A stretch of DNA of 64,000 nucleotides from Ignavibacteriales bacterium (GCA_016707115.1 JADJIH010000007.1:124001-188000); one strand, 5' to 3'. Counted from the stretch's first letter, positions 9,073 to 18,812 are shown. The notes: generated by a model from the letters alone, not told the origin. Program-made: numbers and translations.

Positions 9073-9721
9073 AGCTGACCACAATAAATTGGCTCATTTA
9101 GTTTTTAGTCTCTATCTAAAAAGCCTATTAAAGTCCTCTTTCAAGGAATTTATTATAATTAATGAATTACCAATGATTGATAACTCAAAAGGATTAATTG
9201 TTACTCCAAATCATTTTTCATGGTGGGATGGATTTTTTATTTATTGGTTAAATAAAAAATTGCTTAAAAAAAAGTTATTTATACTTATGCTCGAGGAGCA
9301 ATTAAAGCGATACTGGTTCTTCAAATACCTTGGTTGCTATTCGATTGAACTTAATGATAAACGGAAAACGTTCGCATCGCTAAAATACACATTGGACCTG
9401 GTATCCAATTCAGATAATGTTATTACTATTTATCCCCAAGGGGAAATACACCCCTATGATCATCGTCCCATAGTTATAAAAGATGGAATTAACTTTTTAT
9501 CTCAAAAGGCAAGAGCTACTTTTTCTATTTTACCAATTGCATTTAAGATCCACTACTCTAATGAAAAGCTGCCAACAATTTATGTACGCTTTGGAAAATT
9601 ATTAACCTCATCGGAAGCCTCTTCTAATCCGGAATTACTGAAGAACGAATTCATAAATAATCTTAATATGTTGAACTCAGAATATTTAACCACAAGATCG
9701 TATAATATTATTGAGATCTAA
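9065..9721 (+). CDS. PlsC-type acyltransferase, probable carotenoid glycoside acylation
   Basis: A roughly 218-residue acyltransferase of the PlsC/LPLAT superfamily. The catalytic NHX4D box is NHFSWWD at about residue 50, and the second block is YPQGEIHP. Its place between CrtD and a GT2 glycosyltransferase in a carotenoid operon suggests it adds a fatty acid to the carotenoid sugar, as CruD does for chlorobactene glucoside in Chlorobi. The function is inferred from context; glycerolipid acylation cannot be excluded. I start at ATG 9065, which overlaps crtD by 8 bp, rather than at TTG 9047. Confidence 0.75.
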   Translation: MIKADHNKLAHLVFSLYLKSLLKSSFKEFIIINELPMIDNSKGLIVTPNHFSWWDGFFIYWLNKKLLKKKLFILMLEEQLKRYWFFKYLGCYSIELNDKRKTFASLKYTLDLVSNSDNVITIYPQGEIHPYDHRPIVIKDGINFLSQKARATFSILPIAFKIHYSNEKLPTIYVRFGKLLTSSEASSNPELLKNEFINNLNMLNSEYLTTRSYNIIEI

Positions 9722-10806
9722 TGTTTATAATATTACTAATAATATCATTAAGTGTATTCTGTAGTATTGCAGCTTTTAATTTTTATACAGCTCCGGAATT
9801 AAAGACACTTATTGCAAATACCAATGAAGATAAATTAGTCTCTGTCTTGGTGCCTGCCCGGAATGAGGAAATGAATATTGTCAGTTGTATTAATGGAATA
9901 TTAAGTCAATCCTACAAAAAAATAGAAATAATTATTATTGATGATTGTTCGACTGATAATACATATAACATTGCTTCTTCAATAAAAGAAAATAATTTAA
10001 AAGTCATTAAAGGTGAAATACTACCTGAGGGATGGCTCGGCAAAAATTGGGCTTGTCATCAGCTTGCGCAACACGCAACGGGAGAATATTTACTTTTTGT
10101 AGATGCCGACGTTGGGATTAAAAAGGATAGTATTTCATCTGCGATACATGAATTAAATAGAACAAATGCTGAATTGATTTCTGTATTCCCTACTCAGCTT
10201 ATGAAATCCTTTGGTGAATTTATAATTGTACCTTTAATGAATTGGCTGCTGCTTACATTTTTGCCATTAAAATTTGTATTCACTTCTTCAAGTAATTCTT
10301 TCGTTGCAGCAAACGGTCAGTTTATGCTCTGGAAGAGAGATACTTATTTTAATTTAGGTGGCCATCAAAAAGTTAAAGACAAAGTTGTTGAAGACATGGA
10401 ACTTGCCAGACTTGTAAAGCAGAATAATTTTAAAGTTGAAACATTGTTAGGTGGTGATTTAGTTTTTTGCCGAATGTATAGTTCTTTCAAACAGGCTTAT
10501 AATGGATTTGCCAAAAATTTTTATGCTGGGTTTTCAATCAATCCAATATTTTTCATATTAATAATCTTTTTTTTATTCATTGTATTTATTGTTCCTTTTA
10601 TAATTATAACTCAATCTGTTATTGCAATCATTCCAGTTTTGTTAGTTCTTGCTGCCAGATTTTTTGTATCGTTAAACAGTAAGCAAAACTGGTGGATTAA
10701 CATCATACTTCACCCTTTGCAGATGATATTGATGATCTGGATTGGAATAGTTTCTTTAATAAAATTTAAATCGAATTCGTTGGTATGGAAAGAACGAAAA
10801 ATTTAG
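9721..10806 (+). CDS. GT2 glycosyltransferase, probable carotenoid glycosylation (CruC-like)
   Basis: Family 2 glycosyltransferase of 361 residues with an N-terminal membrane helix, then the GT-A fold: SVLVPARNEEMNI, IIDDCSTDN, the DxD-type FVDADVGI, and the acceptor-side KVVEDMELARLVK (ED motif). Two or three membrane helices close the protein (about residues 265-345). GT2 enzymes with this layout glycosylate carotenoids in Chlorobi (CruC) and staphylococci (CrtQ). Its start follows the acyltransferase stop by one base, and it overlaps cruF by 22 bp, which supports a role in the same pathway. Sugar donor and position are inferred. Confidence 0.8.
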   Translation: MFIILLIISLSVFCSIAAFNFYTAPELKTLIANTNEDKLVSVLVPARNEEMNIVSCINGILSQSYKKIEIIIIDDCSTDNTYNIASSIKENNLKVIKGEILPEGWLGKNWACHQLAQHATGEYLLFVDADVGIKKDSISSAIHELNRTNAELISVFPTQLMKSFGEFIIVPLMNWLLLTFLPLKFVFTSSSNSFVAANGQFMLWKRDTYFNLGGHQKVKDKVVEDMELARLVKQNNFKVETLLGGDLVFCRMYSSFKQAYNGFAKNFYAGFSINPIFFILIIFFLFIVFIVPFIIITQSVIAIIPVLLVLAARFFVSLNSKQNWWINIILHPLQMILMIWIGIVSLIKFKSNSLVWKERKI

Positions 10807-11429
10807 TTAAGCATAAAGAAATGCTTTTTCTTTATTTGATTTTTAGTGTTGGTATTTTTGGCCATCTTTTTTATCCATTAAGGGAACTAATGTTGTTCCT
10901 CACTCCTGTTACATTGCTTTTAACCGGGACTCTAGTTCTATTTACTTCTTATAAAGGATCAAATAAATTCTTAAAGTGGATAATACTAACTTATCTATTG
11001 ACTTTTGCTTTGGAAGTAATTGGTGTTAAAACCGGGTTAGTTTTTGGAGAATATAAATACGGTGAAACATTGGGTTTAAAACTTTTTGAAGTTCCATTAA
11101 TTATTGGGTTTAATTGGATTCTTGTAATACTTGGAACAATCTCTGTGGCTCAGTTAATAACCCAAAATGTACTTGCCAACTCATTAATTGCAGCAACAAT
11201 ATCAGTTATCTTTGATTTAGTACTTGAACCTATAGCAATAAAATTAGATTACTGGCAATGGTCACAAAACGTTATTCCTATTCAAAATTATATTGCCTGG
11301 TTTTTAATTGCATTTATTTCTGCATTACTTTTTTCGATCTTAAAAGTAAAGATGCAATCAGGTTTGTCTAAACATTATTTGTTAGTTCAGTTTATATTTT
11401 TTGTTTCATTATTATTATTCTATAGTTAG
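10785..11429 (+). CDS. cruF: carotenoid 1',2'-hydratase (CruF)
   Basis: A 214-residue integral membrane protein of the CruF family, with about six or seven helices. The signature runs through FALEVIGVKTGLVFGEYKYG and VPLIIGFNWILV, with a second conserved DLVLEPIAIKLDYWQW near the C-terminus. CruF adds water across the terminal double bond of the psi-end of gamma-carotene, giving the 1'-hydroxyl that the glycosyltransferase then uses. It overlaps the GT2 gene. This hydratase is the key evidence that the operon makes a monocyclic carotenoid rather than beta-carotene. Confidence 0.88.
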   Translation: MERTKNLVKHKEMLFLYLIFSVGIFGHLFYPLRELMLFLTPVTLLLTGTLVLFTSYKGSNKFLKWIILTYLLTFALEVIGVKTGLVFGEYKYGETLGLKLFEVPLIIGFNWILVILGTISVAQLITQNVLANSLIAATISVIFDLVLEPIAIKLDYWQWSQNVIPIQNYIAWFLIAFISALLFSILKVKMQSGLSKHYLLVQFIFFVSLLLFYS

Positions 11430-11436
11430 GGTTTTT

Positions 11437-12111
11437 ATGGGAATTTTAGTTGCTTTAATAGTAATCAGTTTTTGGGCATTACATTTGTTTTATTCTTTAA
11501 ACTATGTACAAGTTGATTTTATAAATCCGCTGTTCTATTTACATATTTTACTACAAGGATATTTATATACCGGATTATTTATCACGGCTCACGATGCGAT
11601 GCACGGAACTGTTTCTAGTAATAAATTTATAAATAAAAGTTTTGGATGGATATCAACTATACTTTTTGCAGGTTTATCATACAGCAAGTTAATAAAAAAT
11701 CATTTTAAGCATCATAAAAACCCGGGCGAAGAATCTGATCCAGATTTTTATACAAAATCTCAAAACTTTTTTATTTGGTGGGGTACTTTTCTCTGGCGAT
11801 ACACAACTATTACACAAATAATAATTATGGCAGTTGCTTTTAACATTTTAAAAATTTGGTTTGATGAGTTTTCAATAATTATGTTTTGGGTTGTTCCAGC
11901 TTTCTTGGGGACATTTCAGTTGTTTTTCTTTGGGACATATTTACCGCATAAATATCCTCATACAGAAAAAATGCTGCCGCATCGGGCTCGAACACAAAAA
12001 CGAAATCACTTGTGGGCAATGTTATCGTGTTACTTTTTTGGATATCATTACGAGCATCATGAATCACCAAGAACACCTTGGTGGAAGTTATATAAAATGA
12101 AGAAGGGTTGA
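11437..12111 (+). CDS. crtW: beta-carotene 4-ketolase (CrtW)
   Basis: Membrane di-iron enzyme of the fatty-acid-desaturase superfamily (about 224 residues). The histidine boxes are HDAMHG, NHFKHHKNP and HYEHHESPRTPWW, the last being distinctive for CrtW. It oxidises C4 of the beta-ionone ring to a ketone using O2. I start at ATG 11437, 5 bases after TTAGGG; the open frame reaches back to TTG 11401, inside cruF. It is the last gene of the operon, and its stop lies 7 bp from the stop of the convergent kinase gene, with no terminator between. Confidence 0.9.
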   Translation: MGILVALIVISFWALHLFYSLNYVQVDFINPLFYLHILLQGYLYTGLFITAHDAMHGTVSSNKFINKSFGWISTILFAGLSYSKLIKNHFKHHKNPGEESDPDFYTKSQNFFIWWGTFLWRYTTITQIIIMAVAFNILKIWFDEFSIIMFWVVPAFLGTFQLFFFGTYLPHKYPHTEKMLPHRARTQKRNHLWAMLSCYFFGYHYEHHESPRTPWWKLYKMKKG

Positions 12112-12118
12112 AGCGGAA

Positions 12119-13636
12119 TTAAGAGTCGACGGTTTCGTTAATGATCTTTGTGAGATCTGATTTCCCGAATGGTTTAACTAAAAACTTTGTTGCTCCAGCC
12201 TGATAAAACTCTTTAATTTTATCTTCGATATATTCACTTGATATAATAATAATTGGTCTTTTAAATGGATCGTGTCTCTTTATATCCTTACAAATAAAAA
12301 TTCCCTGCTGCCAATAATTCTTGTCAACATCAAAAATAAAATGGCTAAATGTACTATCCTGAACAAACTCAAGTTTGAATTCTCGTATGCTGTAATTAGA
12401 AAGAGTAAATGAATTTTTTAAAAATGCTTTAACAAGTTCAAATGTTTCACCGGAGTTATCAATCATAAGAATTTTGTTTGCACCGCGTAACTCTTCTTTA
12501 TCATTTACTGTTAAAAAAGCTTTAGACTGATTTAAAGGGAGTGTAAATGTAAATGTTGAACCAACACCTTTTATACTATCTACAAGTAGGGAGCCGCCTA
12601 ATTTTTCAACGTATCTTTTAGCTAATGCAAGCCCTAGTCCGTTTCCTTCATAGTTTCTTCCAACATTCAAATCTTCCTGACTAAAAGGCTGGTAAAGATG
12701 ATCAAGATATTTTGTAGAAATTCCTATACCAGTATCTCGTACTTTACAGATGGCTAATCCCTTTTCCTGCAAAATATTTACTTCAACCTCTACATATCCT
12801 TGATGAGTAAATTTAACAGCATTGCTAATAAGACTATTTAATGCATTTTCAACACATTGCACATCAACATCAACATATATTTTTTTGTGCGAAAAATTAG
12901 TTTTTATCTCAAGATTTTTTTCGGCTGCTTGTTTATGATGTTCCGGAAGACAATTTTGAATGATACTAATTAAATCTGTGGTTTCAGTATTTAAGTTATA
13001 ATTACCGGCTTCAATCTGGGCAAATTCTAACATTTGCGTTATACTTTTAAACAATCTTTCACTTCCACTGTGAAGATTATCCAGATAAATTTTATCCTCT
13101 GCACCAATTTTATCGGCTAAATTTTCTTTTATTAGAGATGAATAGCCCAAAATAATATTTAATGGAGTACGAAGTTCATGAGATAAAACATTTAAGAAGG
13201 TATTTTTTAATCTTTCAGATTCATAACTGGCATCTCGTGCTTTCTTAACCTCTTCTTCTGTTAAAAGCATTTCGGTTTGATCTTCGTGGTACATAACAAT
13301 ATAAGGCTCATCTTCATCTTTAATAATAAAGATGTTAGTTCTTAATATCGGGATTGCATAATCGCGGGAACGTAATAATGAATCTTCATAATAATCTATA
13401 GCAGTATATGTTTTGCCGTTAAGTACTTCCATAATTTTTTCAACGGCATTATTTTCTCGAAGAACGCTATCATTAAATATTGAATACTCAGTTAATTCAT
13501 CAAGATGATATCCCCATAAAATTGTAAACGCTTCATTGACGTAAACTATTTTTCCGCTTTGTTCCATAACCTGAACAGGAAAGCGGACTTTGTTATACAT
13601 AAGACTTACATATTTTATAAAATCTGTGGTTACCAT
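12119..13636 (-). CDS. hybrid sensor histidine kinase (PAS-HisKA-HATPase-receiver)
   Basis: This 505-residue protein lacks membrane helices, so a cytoplasmic sensor is likely. The order is a PAS domain (about 15-130, with VYVNEAFTILWGY), HisKA with phosphoacceptor FLNVLSHELRTPLN, and HATPase with NAVKFT, DTGIGIS and GNGLGLALAK. A receiver-like domain (about 385-505) closes the protein. The receiver has the lysine (FLVKPFG) and a candidate aspartate (IFDVDK), but the acidic pair reads IDN, so it may be weak. It lies 2 bp after the GAF/HATPase gene and is surely co-transcribed with it. No DNA-binding partner lies next to it; the nearest regulator is the sigma-54 activator at 19851. Confidence 0.88.
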   Translation of the reverse strand: MVTTDFIKYVSLMYNKVRFPVQVMEQSGKIVYVNEAFTILWGYHLDELTEYSIFNDSVLRENNAVEKIMEVLNGKTYTAIDYYEDSLLRSRDYAIPILRTNIFIIKDEDEPYIVMYHEDQTEMLLTEEEVKKARDASYESERLKNTFLNVLSHELRTPLNIILGYSSLIKENLADKIGAEDKIYLDNLHSGSERLFKSITQMLEFAQIEAGNYNLNTETTDLISIIQNCLPEHHKQAAEKNLEIKTNFSHKKIYVDVDVQCVENALNSLISNAVKFTHQGYVEVEVNILQEKGLAICKVRDTGIGISTKYLDHLYQPFSQEDLNVGRNYEGNGLGLALAKRYVEKLGGSLLVDSIKGVGSTFTFTLPLNQSKAFLTVNDKEELRGANKILMIDNSGETFELVKAFLKNSFTLSNYSIREFKLEFVQDSTFSHFIFDVDKNYWQQGIFICKDIKRHDPFKRPIIIISSEYIEDKIKEFYQAGATKFLVKPFGKSDLTKIINETVDS

Positions 13637-13638
13637 AC

Positions 13639-14946
13639 TTATATAATCGGTAATGATATTTCTATTTTAGTTCCTGTTTCTGAATCATACAATTTAATTT
13701 CACCGTTATGTCTATCAACAATACTTTTACATAAAAATAATCCATAACTGTTTTTCTTTGGAGTGTAAGATACAAACAAATCTTTTTTAACATCTTCCGG
13801 AATTCCAGGACCATTATCTTCTACAATAAGATGTACAAATCTATCATCAGATAGAGATTGAATATTTATAGTAACATCTTTTTTAGCATTTACAGAGTTA
13901 GTAAACAAATGCACAAGCAAATGTTGTATTTGTTCAGAATCATAATTACAAACCGGAATATTGTTTAGCTGAGTTTTAAATGTAGCAAACTGATATTTCT
14001 TCATAGGAGAAATATATTTAATAACTGATTGTATCGTCCTGTTTAAATCACCACTATCTTTATTCAAATTCATAATTGCAGTTTCCATAAGTACTTGTGC
14101 ATACTTCTGGATACTTCTAATGCTATCTATCGCAACTTTTGATTTCAGTTTTAACCTATCATACAATAGTGATTCTTTGCCGATTCCTGAATCCTCATTT
14201 TCCTTTTTCAGCTTCTCTAACATTCTAAGCAAACTTTCGTTCTCCAGCAAAGCTAAATGAACAAGACCTTGTAAAGACTGTCCAATCTCAGAATCAATTC
14301 CTGCTTTTAATGCTTTACGTTCTGCCTGTATTAGTTGACTATTTGCTTCCTGCAATGCTGAGTTAGCAGTAATTTGGTTTTGATATAATTGTGCATTTCG
14401 AATTGCTGCTGCTGCTGCACCGGCTAATATTTCAAAAGTGCTAGTAGTTTCTTTTTCTTTTATTTTATGAAGATGTTTACTGTCTACGTAAATTACACCT
14501 ATTTTATTTCCATCTGTAATTAAAGGTGAACAAAGAATTGTTTGAAGATCCAAACGGAGTATACTCTTGCTTGATTCTAGTGTAACATCACTTTGGGCCC
14601 CTTCAATAAATCTGGATTGTCCGTTATAAAAAACATCTTCAACAACAGAGTTACTAATCTGAAAAAGACTTTCAGGAAGTTCTTTCCCATTTGAATCCAA
14701 CCCGAGTTTAAATTCAAGTTTGCCGTTGTGACTTTTTAAAACAATAAAACCGCGTTCAGAATTTGTTAAACGGATTGCATTTTTTAAAACAAGTTCAAGA
14801 ACATCATCAAGTATAAGTGAGCGGTTTATACTGTTTAAGATATTTAAAATTACTTCAAGATTTTTGGCCTTTTCTGAAGTAATCTCAGTATCCAAACTGG
14901 TTTTAATTCCGCTATCAATATTTTTTTTAAATTCTGAAAATTTCAT
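13639..14946 (-). CDS. GAF-HATPase sensor protein without obvious HisKA box
   Basis: A 435-residue soluble protein. A GAF domain (about 30-195) includes ERGFIVLKSHNGKLEF and LQTILCSPLITDGNKIGVIYVDSK. A long helical linker (about 195-320) follows, then an HATPase_c domain with LLVHLFTNSVNA (N box), VEDNGPGIPED (G1) and YGLFLCKSIVDRHNG (G2). I see no canonical HELRTP-type phosphoacceptor in the helical linker. It may be an unusual kinase with a divergent dimerisation helix, or an ATPase partner for the hybrid kinase 2 bp downstream. The signal sensed by GAF is unknown. Confidence 0.8.
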   Translation of the reverse strand: MKFSEFKKNIDSGIKTSLDTEITSEKAKNLEVILNILNSINRSLILDDVLELVLKNAIRLTNSERGFIVLKSHNGKLEFKLGLDSNGKELPESLFQISNSVVEDVFYNGQSRFIEGAQSDVTLESSKSILRLDLQTILCSPLITDGNKIGVIYVDSKHLHKIKEKETTSTFEILAGAAAAAIRNAQLYQNQITANSALQEANSQLIQAERKALKAGIDSEIGQSLQGLVHLALLENESLLRMLEKLKKENEDSGIGKESLLYDRLKLKSKVAIDSIRSIQKYAQVLMETAIMNLNKDSGDLNRTIQSVIKYISPMKKYQFATFKTQLNNIPVCNYDSEQIQHLLVHLFTNSVNAKKDVTINIQSLSDDRFVHLIVEDNGPGIPEDVKKDLFVSYTPKKNSYGLFLCKSIVDRHNGEIKLYDSETGTKIEISLPII

Positions 14947-15070
14947 CTAGCTTTTAATTGTTCTCAAATAATAAATAAAGCTTATTATGCGTGCAATAAT
15001 TATACCGCTTTATTGGTTAAATATAAACGAATAAAGTTTACAATGAGGTAAATAATACTTATAAATGGAA

Positions 15071-18000
15071 CTAATCTTTAAGAAGTTTCCAGGAAATAAA
15101 CCATTCTGTGTCATTTCCACTTCTCCACCAAGCTTTCGCAAATCCGGTCGAAATTGTTGATTCAAGATTATACCAATGCTCAAACATAACATTAATCTGC
15201 GCCCCAAAATTAATTATTTTATCAATTTCAGGTGAATCGGAGATTAAACTCTGGGAAAAAATAGACAAGTTAATGTTCTTAAAATCAATGCTGCTAAAAG
15301 ACAAATTTGGTATTCGGATAGGCGGCAATGAATTTTCAATCATTACTTTTAAGAATTTATCAGAAGAAATACTATAAATAGGAACACCGGGGAAGCGAAA
15401 CATTTTTTCAAATTGTTTTACAGGTTCATTCTCAATTTCTCTATTTCCAAAACCGCCAAAGAAAAACATAGTTTCCGGAACATTTTCATTTACTATATGA
15501 TAACCAGTTGCCGCTTTAATGTGGAGGACATTATGTGAAGTCAGAAAGATAAAATATTTATCCCACTCACCCATTAACTGTCCGGAAAATTGCGGATCAT
15601 CAGGATTTGAACCATACCCAAGCACAGAAAATTTAAAGAGATCACCTGATTCCCAATCAATACTGCCAATTGTTTTTCTAAGATCTCGTATTTCAAGTTC
15701 TGACTTCAGAATAGCAAAATCAGGCTGCCTTACCTCTGTAGTGTTATCATTAATAAATTTTATACCACGGTAGATAGCAAGCTCTGTGCTTTGTTTAACT
15801 TTAAGAGGATTATCAAATATCCAATAATGATTGTATCCAACGGAATATCTTCCTCCAAGCATTCCTCTTTTTCTTTTATTAAACAGATCAAAAAAATCAG
15901 GAGCGTTTTGTTCAATTCCTAAAATAAATTTTTGTTGGTAACTATACTTCAAACGTAAATGGAATTTTATATCATTCGTAGTTTCTTTGAATGGTGAAAT
16001 CCCTGCTTCAATAATAAGATCATGATTAAGTAATGGGTCATTAATCTGGGTAAACACACCAAGTACAACGCGTGACTGAAATCCGGATACAGTTGGAATA
16101 AATGTTTTAACTGAAAGATCACTTAACGATGAATAGGATTTTTCTTCGCTAAATAGATTTTTATCAATCACTTCATTAGCGGGTCTTAGATTCAAATCAT
16201 ATAGTTCAGGTGATTTATCTAATATCTTTTGTCCATAATAATTTATTGCAGGCAATTTATCTGCTTTTTTTATTTCGAACTTTACAGGAATAAATCCATC
16301 AAGATTAAATTCCATTGCAATCATTGAATCCGCAGAAACCTGTACAGGTTTAAAAAATCCTTTTACTGTATTAGTTATTGGAATAATTTCTGCGGTCTGC
16401 AAGTCGTATCTATAAATGTTTGAAACCCCATTTGTATAAGCATTCCAGTACAAATATTTCCCATCTAAAGACCAGGATGGATTTTCGGGTGATCCGCTTG
16501 AGGAAATTGTTTTAAATTGAAAGGAACTTCCTTTTTCTAATCCGGTTATATCTGAAATTATTATTGATTGCTGCCCACTTGATCTATGCAATACTGATGC
16601 AAGAAGATTTCCTTTTCTATTGATGGATAAATCTGAAAATTCATCACCTACATCAAACACAGAAAGCGATTGAAATTCTGTATATGGATACTTTGATTTA
16701 ACTAAAATTGCCTTTCCACTTAAATGTTGAATTCCCCAAAGATCATGTGTCGATATTGAAACGGTTAATTGTCCGATTCTAGAATCTTTAAAAAGTAATT
16801 TTTCCTTATTACTATTTAAATCATATTCCCAAACATCTCTGTAGAGTTGATTATTATTAGTTGTATAAAATAGTTTGTTATATGATTCATCATAAGCTAC
16901 AGATGCTACTTGAACAAGGCTTGGTGTTTGAAGAGTTGTAATATGATTTGATTCTTTTGAATCCAGGTTAAAACTCCGGATTTCAGCTAACTCACCTTTG
17001 CGGTGATTTCCAAAGATTAACGAATTATATTTTGAATTATATGTTATATGAGTAACCCAACCAAATGCTTTGTTAGATAGTTTTTGAAAATCCGTAACCG
17101 GGTACTTTTTAATGAGTGAAATATTTGAATTTTGGAATTCCATTTCATCCAAAATAAAATTTTTCCATGCATCCTTAAAATCCAGCTCATAAATTTTTTC
17201 AAACTTTGATTCTAATCCTGGATAAAATTCATCAGGTTTAAGTGAGAACCAATCGTATAATTTTTGCGTTCCATATTTATTTGCAAGATGTGCAATAAAT
17301 CTTGTACCATATAGGTAAAGAATATTTTCCAGCAATATACTTTTGTGTGAAGTTACATTTTCAATTTCAGAAACACCAGGAAATTCTTTTTTATCATTTA
17401 CCAAAGTTCTGAAATACATCTCATCAAAACTTCCAAGAATTCTTCCATAACCACCACTAAACCATGTTTCAATAAAAACAGCAATTGCTTCCTGATACCA
17501 TCTTGGAGTGTATCTGTTATGATTAGTAAATAAACTATAAAAAGCTGTAAGTGGTTGGTTTTTATCCGGGTTCACTTTTCCTATTATACTTCTTACCGAA
17601 GATTCAAAATCTGAAGCCATATCGTTAACAACTATGTGAACAAGTTCATGACTTAGCAGCCATTGAAATCTTTCAGAATATGGAACCATTTCATAACCTG
17701 GTTCCAGAGGTTCAATTTCAATTCTAATATAATTTTCTGGTATTGTAGTAGTTGCACCGAACCCATAATCACTAACATCGTAAGTGTTAATAATAATTTT
17801 ATCATCTGGTTGGTAGTTAAAAAGTTTTTGTAACTGTGCCAGAGAATTTTCTGCAGAGGAGAGTAAATGATTTACGAGATGTGAGTGTGAATCACGATAT
17901 ATAATTTTAAAATGTTCACTTTCCCTTGTATACCAATCTCCAAAATCTCGTTTACTAATTCTAATGATTATTTCATTTTCATCTTTCCCTTTATATACCT

Positions 18001-18727
18001 CAGTGATAGTCTCTTTTTCATTAAGAATAAATTTACATTCCAGAAATTGCAATTCACCGGTAATCTCAAGTCTATCTATGATATCTGTTGATTTAAGAAA
18101 GAGTATTGAATCTTTTGATATTGTAGTGTTCCATAAAACTAAATGCAAGTTTTGGGATCGATAATAATTATAAAAATTATCTACTTGACCAATAGTTTTT
18201 ATCTTGAATAAAACATTTTCTGAACCATACTCGATTGTAATATTTGAAACTTTTGCACTTTCGCTCTGTTTCAAATCTTTTAACATTTTTGATTTTTCAA
18301 CAATCTTTACTCTATTTGGAGCCAAGGATACTAACTCCTTGTGCCAGAATTGATTTATTAATTCAATAATTGAAGATAATGATATATAAATCTTAGAACC
18401 TTTAGCATAAGTAGGACTAGATAATTGAACTGTTTTGACTGAACTATCCTGTAAATCTATTATAGAGACAAAAGGATTATTTGAGTTGATTTGAAGTTCA
18501 TAGTTTTCAAATAATATTTTAGCAGTTGATTCTTTACTTTCTTCAAAAATGGAAAGTGGTAACGCTTTTATTAAATCAAAAAGTGAAACATAAATAACGC
18601 CGGCTTGATTTTCTGCATCAATCAAATCATAACTGGTCTCATGAATTAGAGCTATTTTTGTTGCTTCCTGTGGATAGATGATTAAATGGAAGGTAAATAA
18701 AATAACTACACTAAAAATAAGTTTCAT
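15071..18727 (-). CDS. outer-membrane-type peptidase MA protein with beta-propeller and barrel
   Basis: A 1218-residue secreted protein with a signal peptide (MKLIFSVVILFTFHLIIYPQ). Residues about 25-145 resemble the copper-amine-oxidase N-terminal-like fold. A gluzincin-type zinc peptidase domain carries H360-ELV-H364 and the likely third ligand E413 in WYQEAIAVF, which is the peptidase MA-like family. A TolB-like propeller follows (about 560-860, e.g. PSWSLDGKYLYWNAYTNG). The last 330 residues are rich in alternating strands and include FFFGGFGNREI, suggesting a BamA/TamA-like barrel. It begins 108 bp after the repeat-protein gene, beyond a terminator. It could process or display that secreted repeat protein, but this is only positional inference. 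Confidence 0.78.
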   Translation of the reverse strand: MKLIFSVVILFTFHLIIYPQEATKIALIHETSYDLIDAENQAGVIYVSLFDLIKALPLSIFEESKESTAKILFENYELQINSNNPFVSIIDLQDSSVKTVQLSSPTYAKGSKIYISLSSIIELINQFWHKELVSLAPNRVKIVEKSKMLKDLKQSESAKVSNITIEYGSENVLFKIKTIGQVDNFYNYYRSQNLHLVLWNTTISKDSILFLKSTDIIDRLEITGELQFLECKFILNEKETITEVYKGKDENEIIIRISKRDFGDWYTRESEHFKIIYRDSHSHLVNHLLSSAENSLAQLQKLFNYQPDDKIIINTYDVSDYGFGATTTIPENYIRIEIEPLEPGYEMVPYSERFQWLLSHELVHIVVNDMASDFESSVRSIIGKVNPDKNQPLTAFYSLFTNHNRYTPRWYQEAIAVFIETWFSGGYGRILGSFDEMYFRTLVNDKKEFPGVSEIENVTSHKSILLENILYLYGTRFIAHLANKYGTQKLYDWFSLKPDEFYPGLESKFEKIYELDFKDAWKNFILDEMEFQNSNISLIKKYPVTDFQKLSNKAFGWVTHITYNSKYNSLIFGNHRKGELAEIRSFNLDSKESNHITTLQTPSLVQVASVAYDESYNKLFYTTNNNQLYRDVWEYDLNSNKEKLLFKDSRIGQLTVSISTHDLWGIQHLSGKAILVKSKYPYTEFQSLSVFDVGDEFSDLSINRKGNLLASVLHRSSGQQSIIISDITGLEKGSSFQFKTISSSGSPENPSWSLDGKYLYWNAYTNGVSNIYRYDLQTAEIIPITNTVKGFFKPVQVSADSMIAMEFNLDGFIPVKFEIKKADKLPAINYYGQKILDKSPELYDLNLRPANEVIDKNLFSEEKSYSSLSDLSVKTFIPTVSGFQSRVVLGVFTQINDPLLNHDLIIEAGISPFKETTNDIKFHLRLKYSYQQKFILGIEQNAPDFFDLFNKRKRGMLGGRYSVGYNHYWIFDNPLKVKQSTELAIYRGIKFINDNTTEVRQPDFAILKSELEIRDLRKTIGSIDWESGDLFKFSVLGYGSNPDDPQFSGQLMGEWDKYFIFLTSHNVLHIKAATGYHIVNENVPETMFFFGGFGNREIENEPVKQFEKMFRFPGVPIYSISSDKFLKVMIENSLPPIRIPNLSFSSIDFKNINLSIFSQSLISDSPEIDKIINFGAQINVMFEHWYNLESTISTGFAKAWWRSGNDTEWFISWKLLKD

Positions 18728-18778
18728 GAGAATTTATAAGCAAAGATTTACTAATGATATTTTTATTGACAGCATAAT

Positions 18779-18812
18779 TTAAAAAAAAAGCCTTCAAATA
18801 ATTGAAGGCTTA
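18779..18812 (-). terminator. intrinsic terminator of the repeat-protein gene
   Basis: On the minus strand AGCCTTCAA (18810-18802) pairs perfectly with TTGAAGGCT (18797-18789) over a 4-nt loop and is followed by a run of nine or more T. It lies 24 bp after the repeat-protein stop. This makes that gene a separate, single-gene transcript and insulates it from the downstream protease gene. Confidence 0.9.

Noticed and set aside
14993..15006. GG-N10-GC on the minus strand, upstream of the GAF-HATPase gene, as a second sigma-54 promoter.
   Set aside because: The -24 part reads CGGTAT, a poor match, and the stretch overlaps a TATAAT hexamer, so it is equally a sigma-70-type site. No dyad is nearby.
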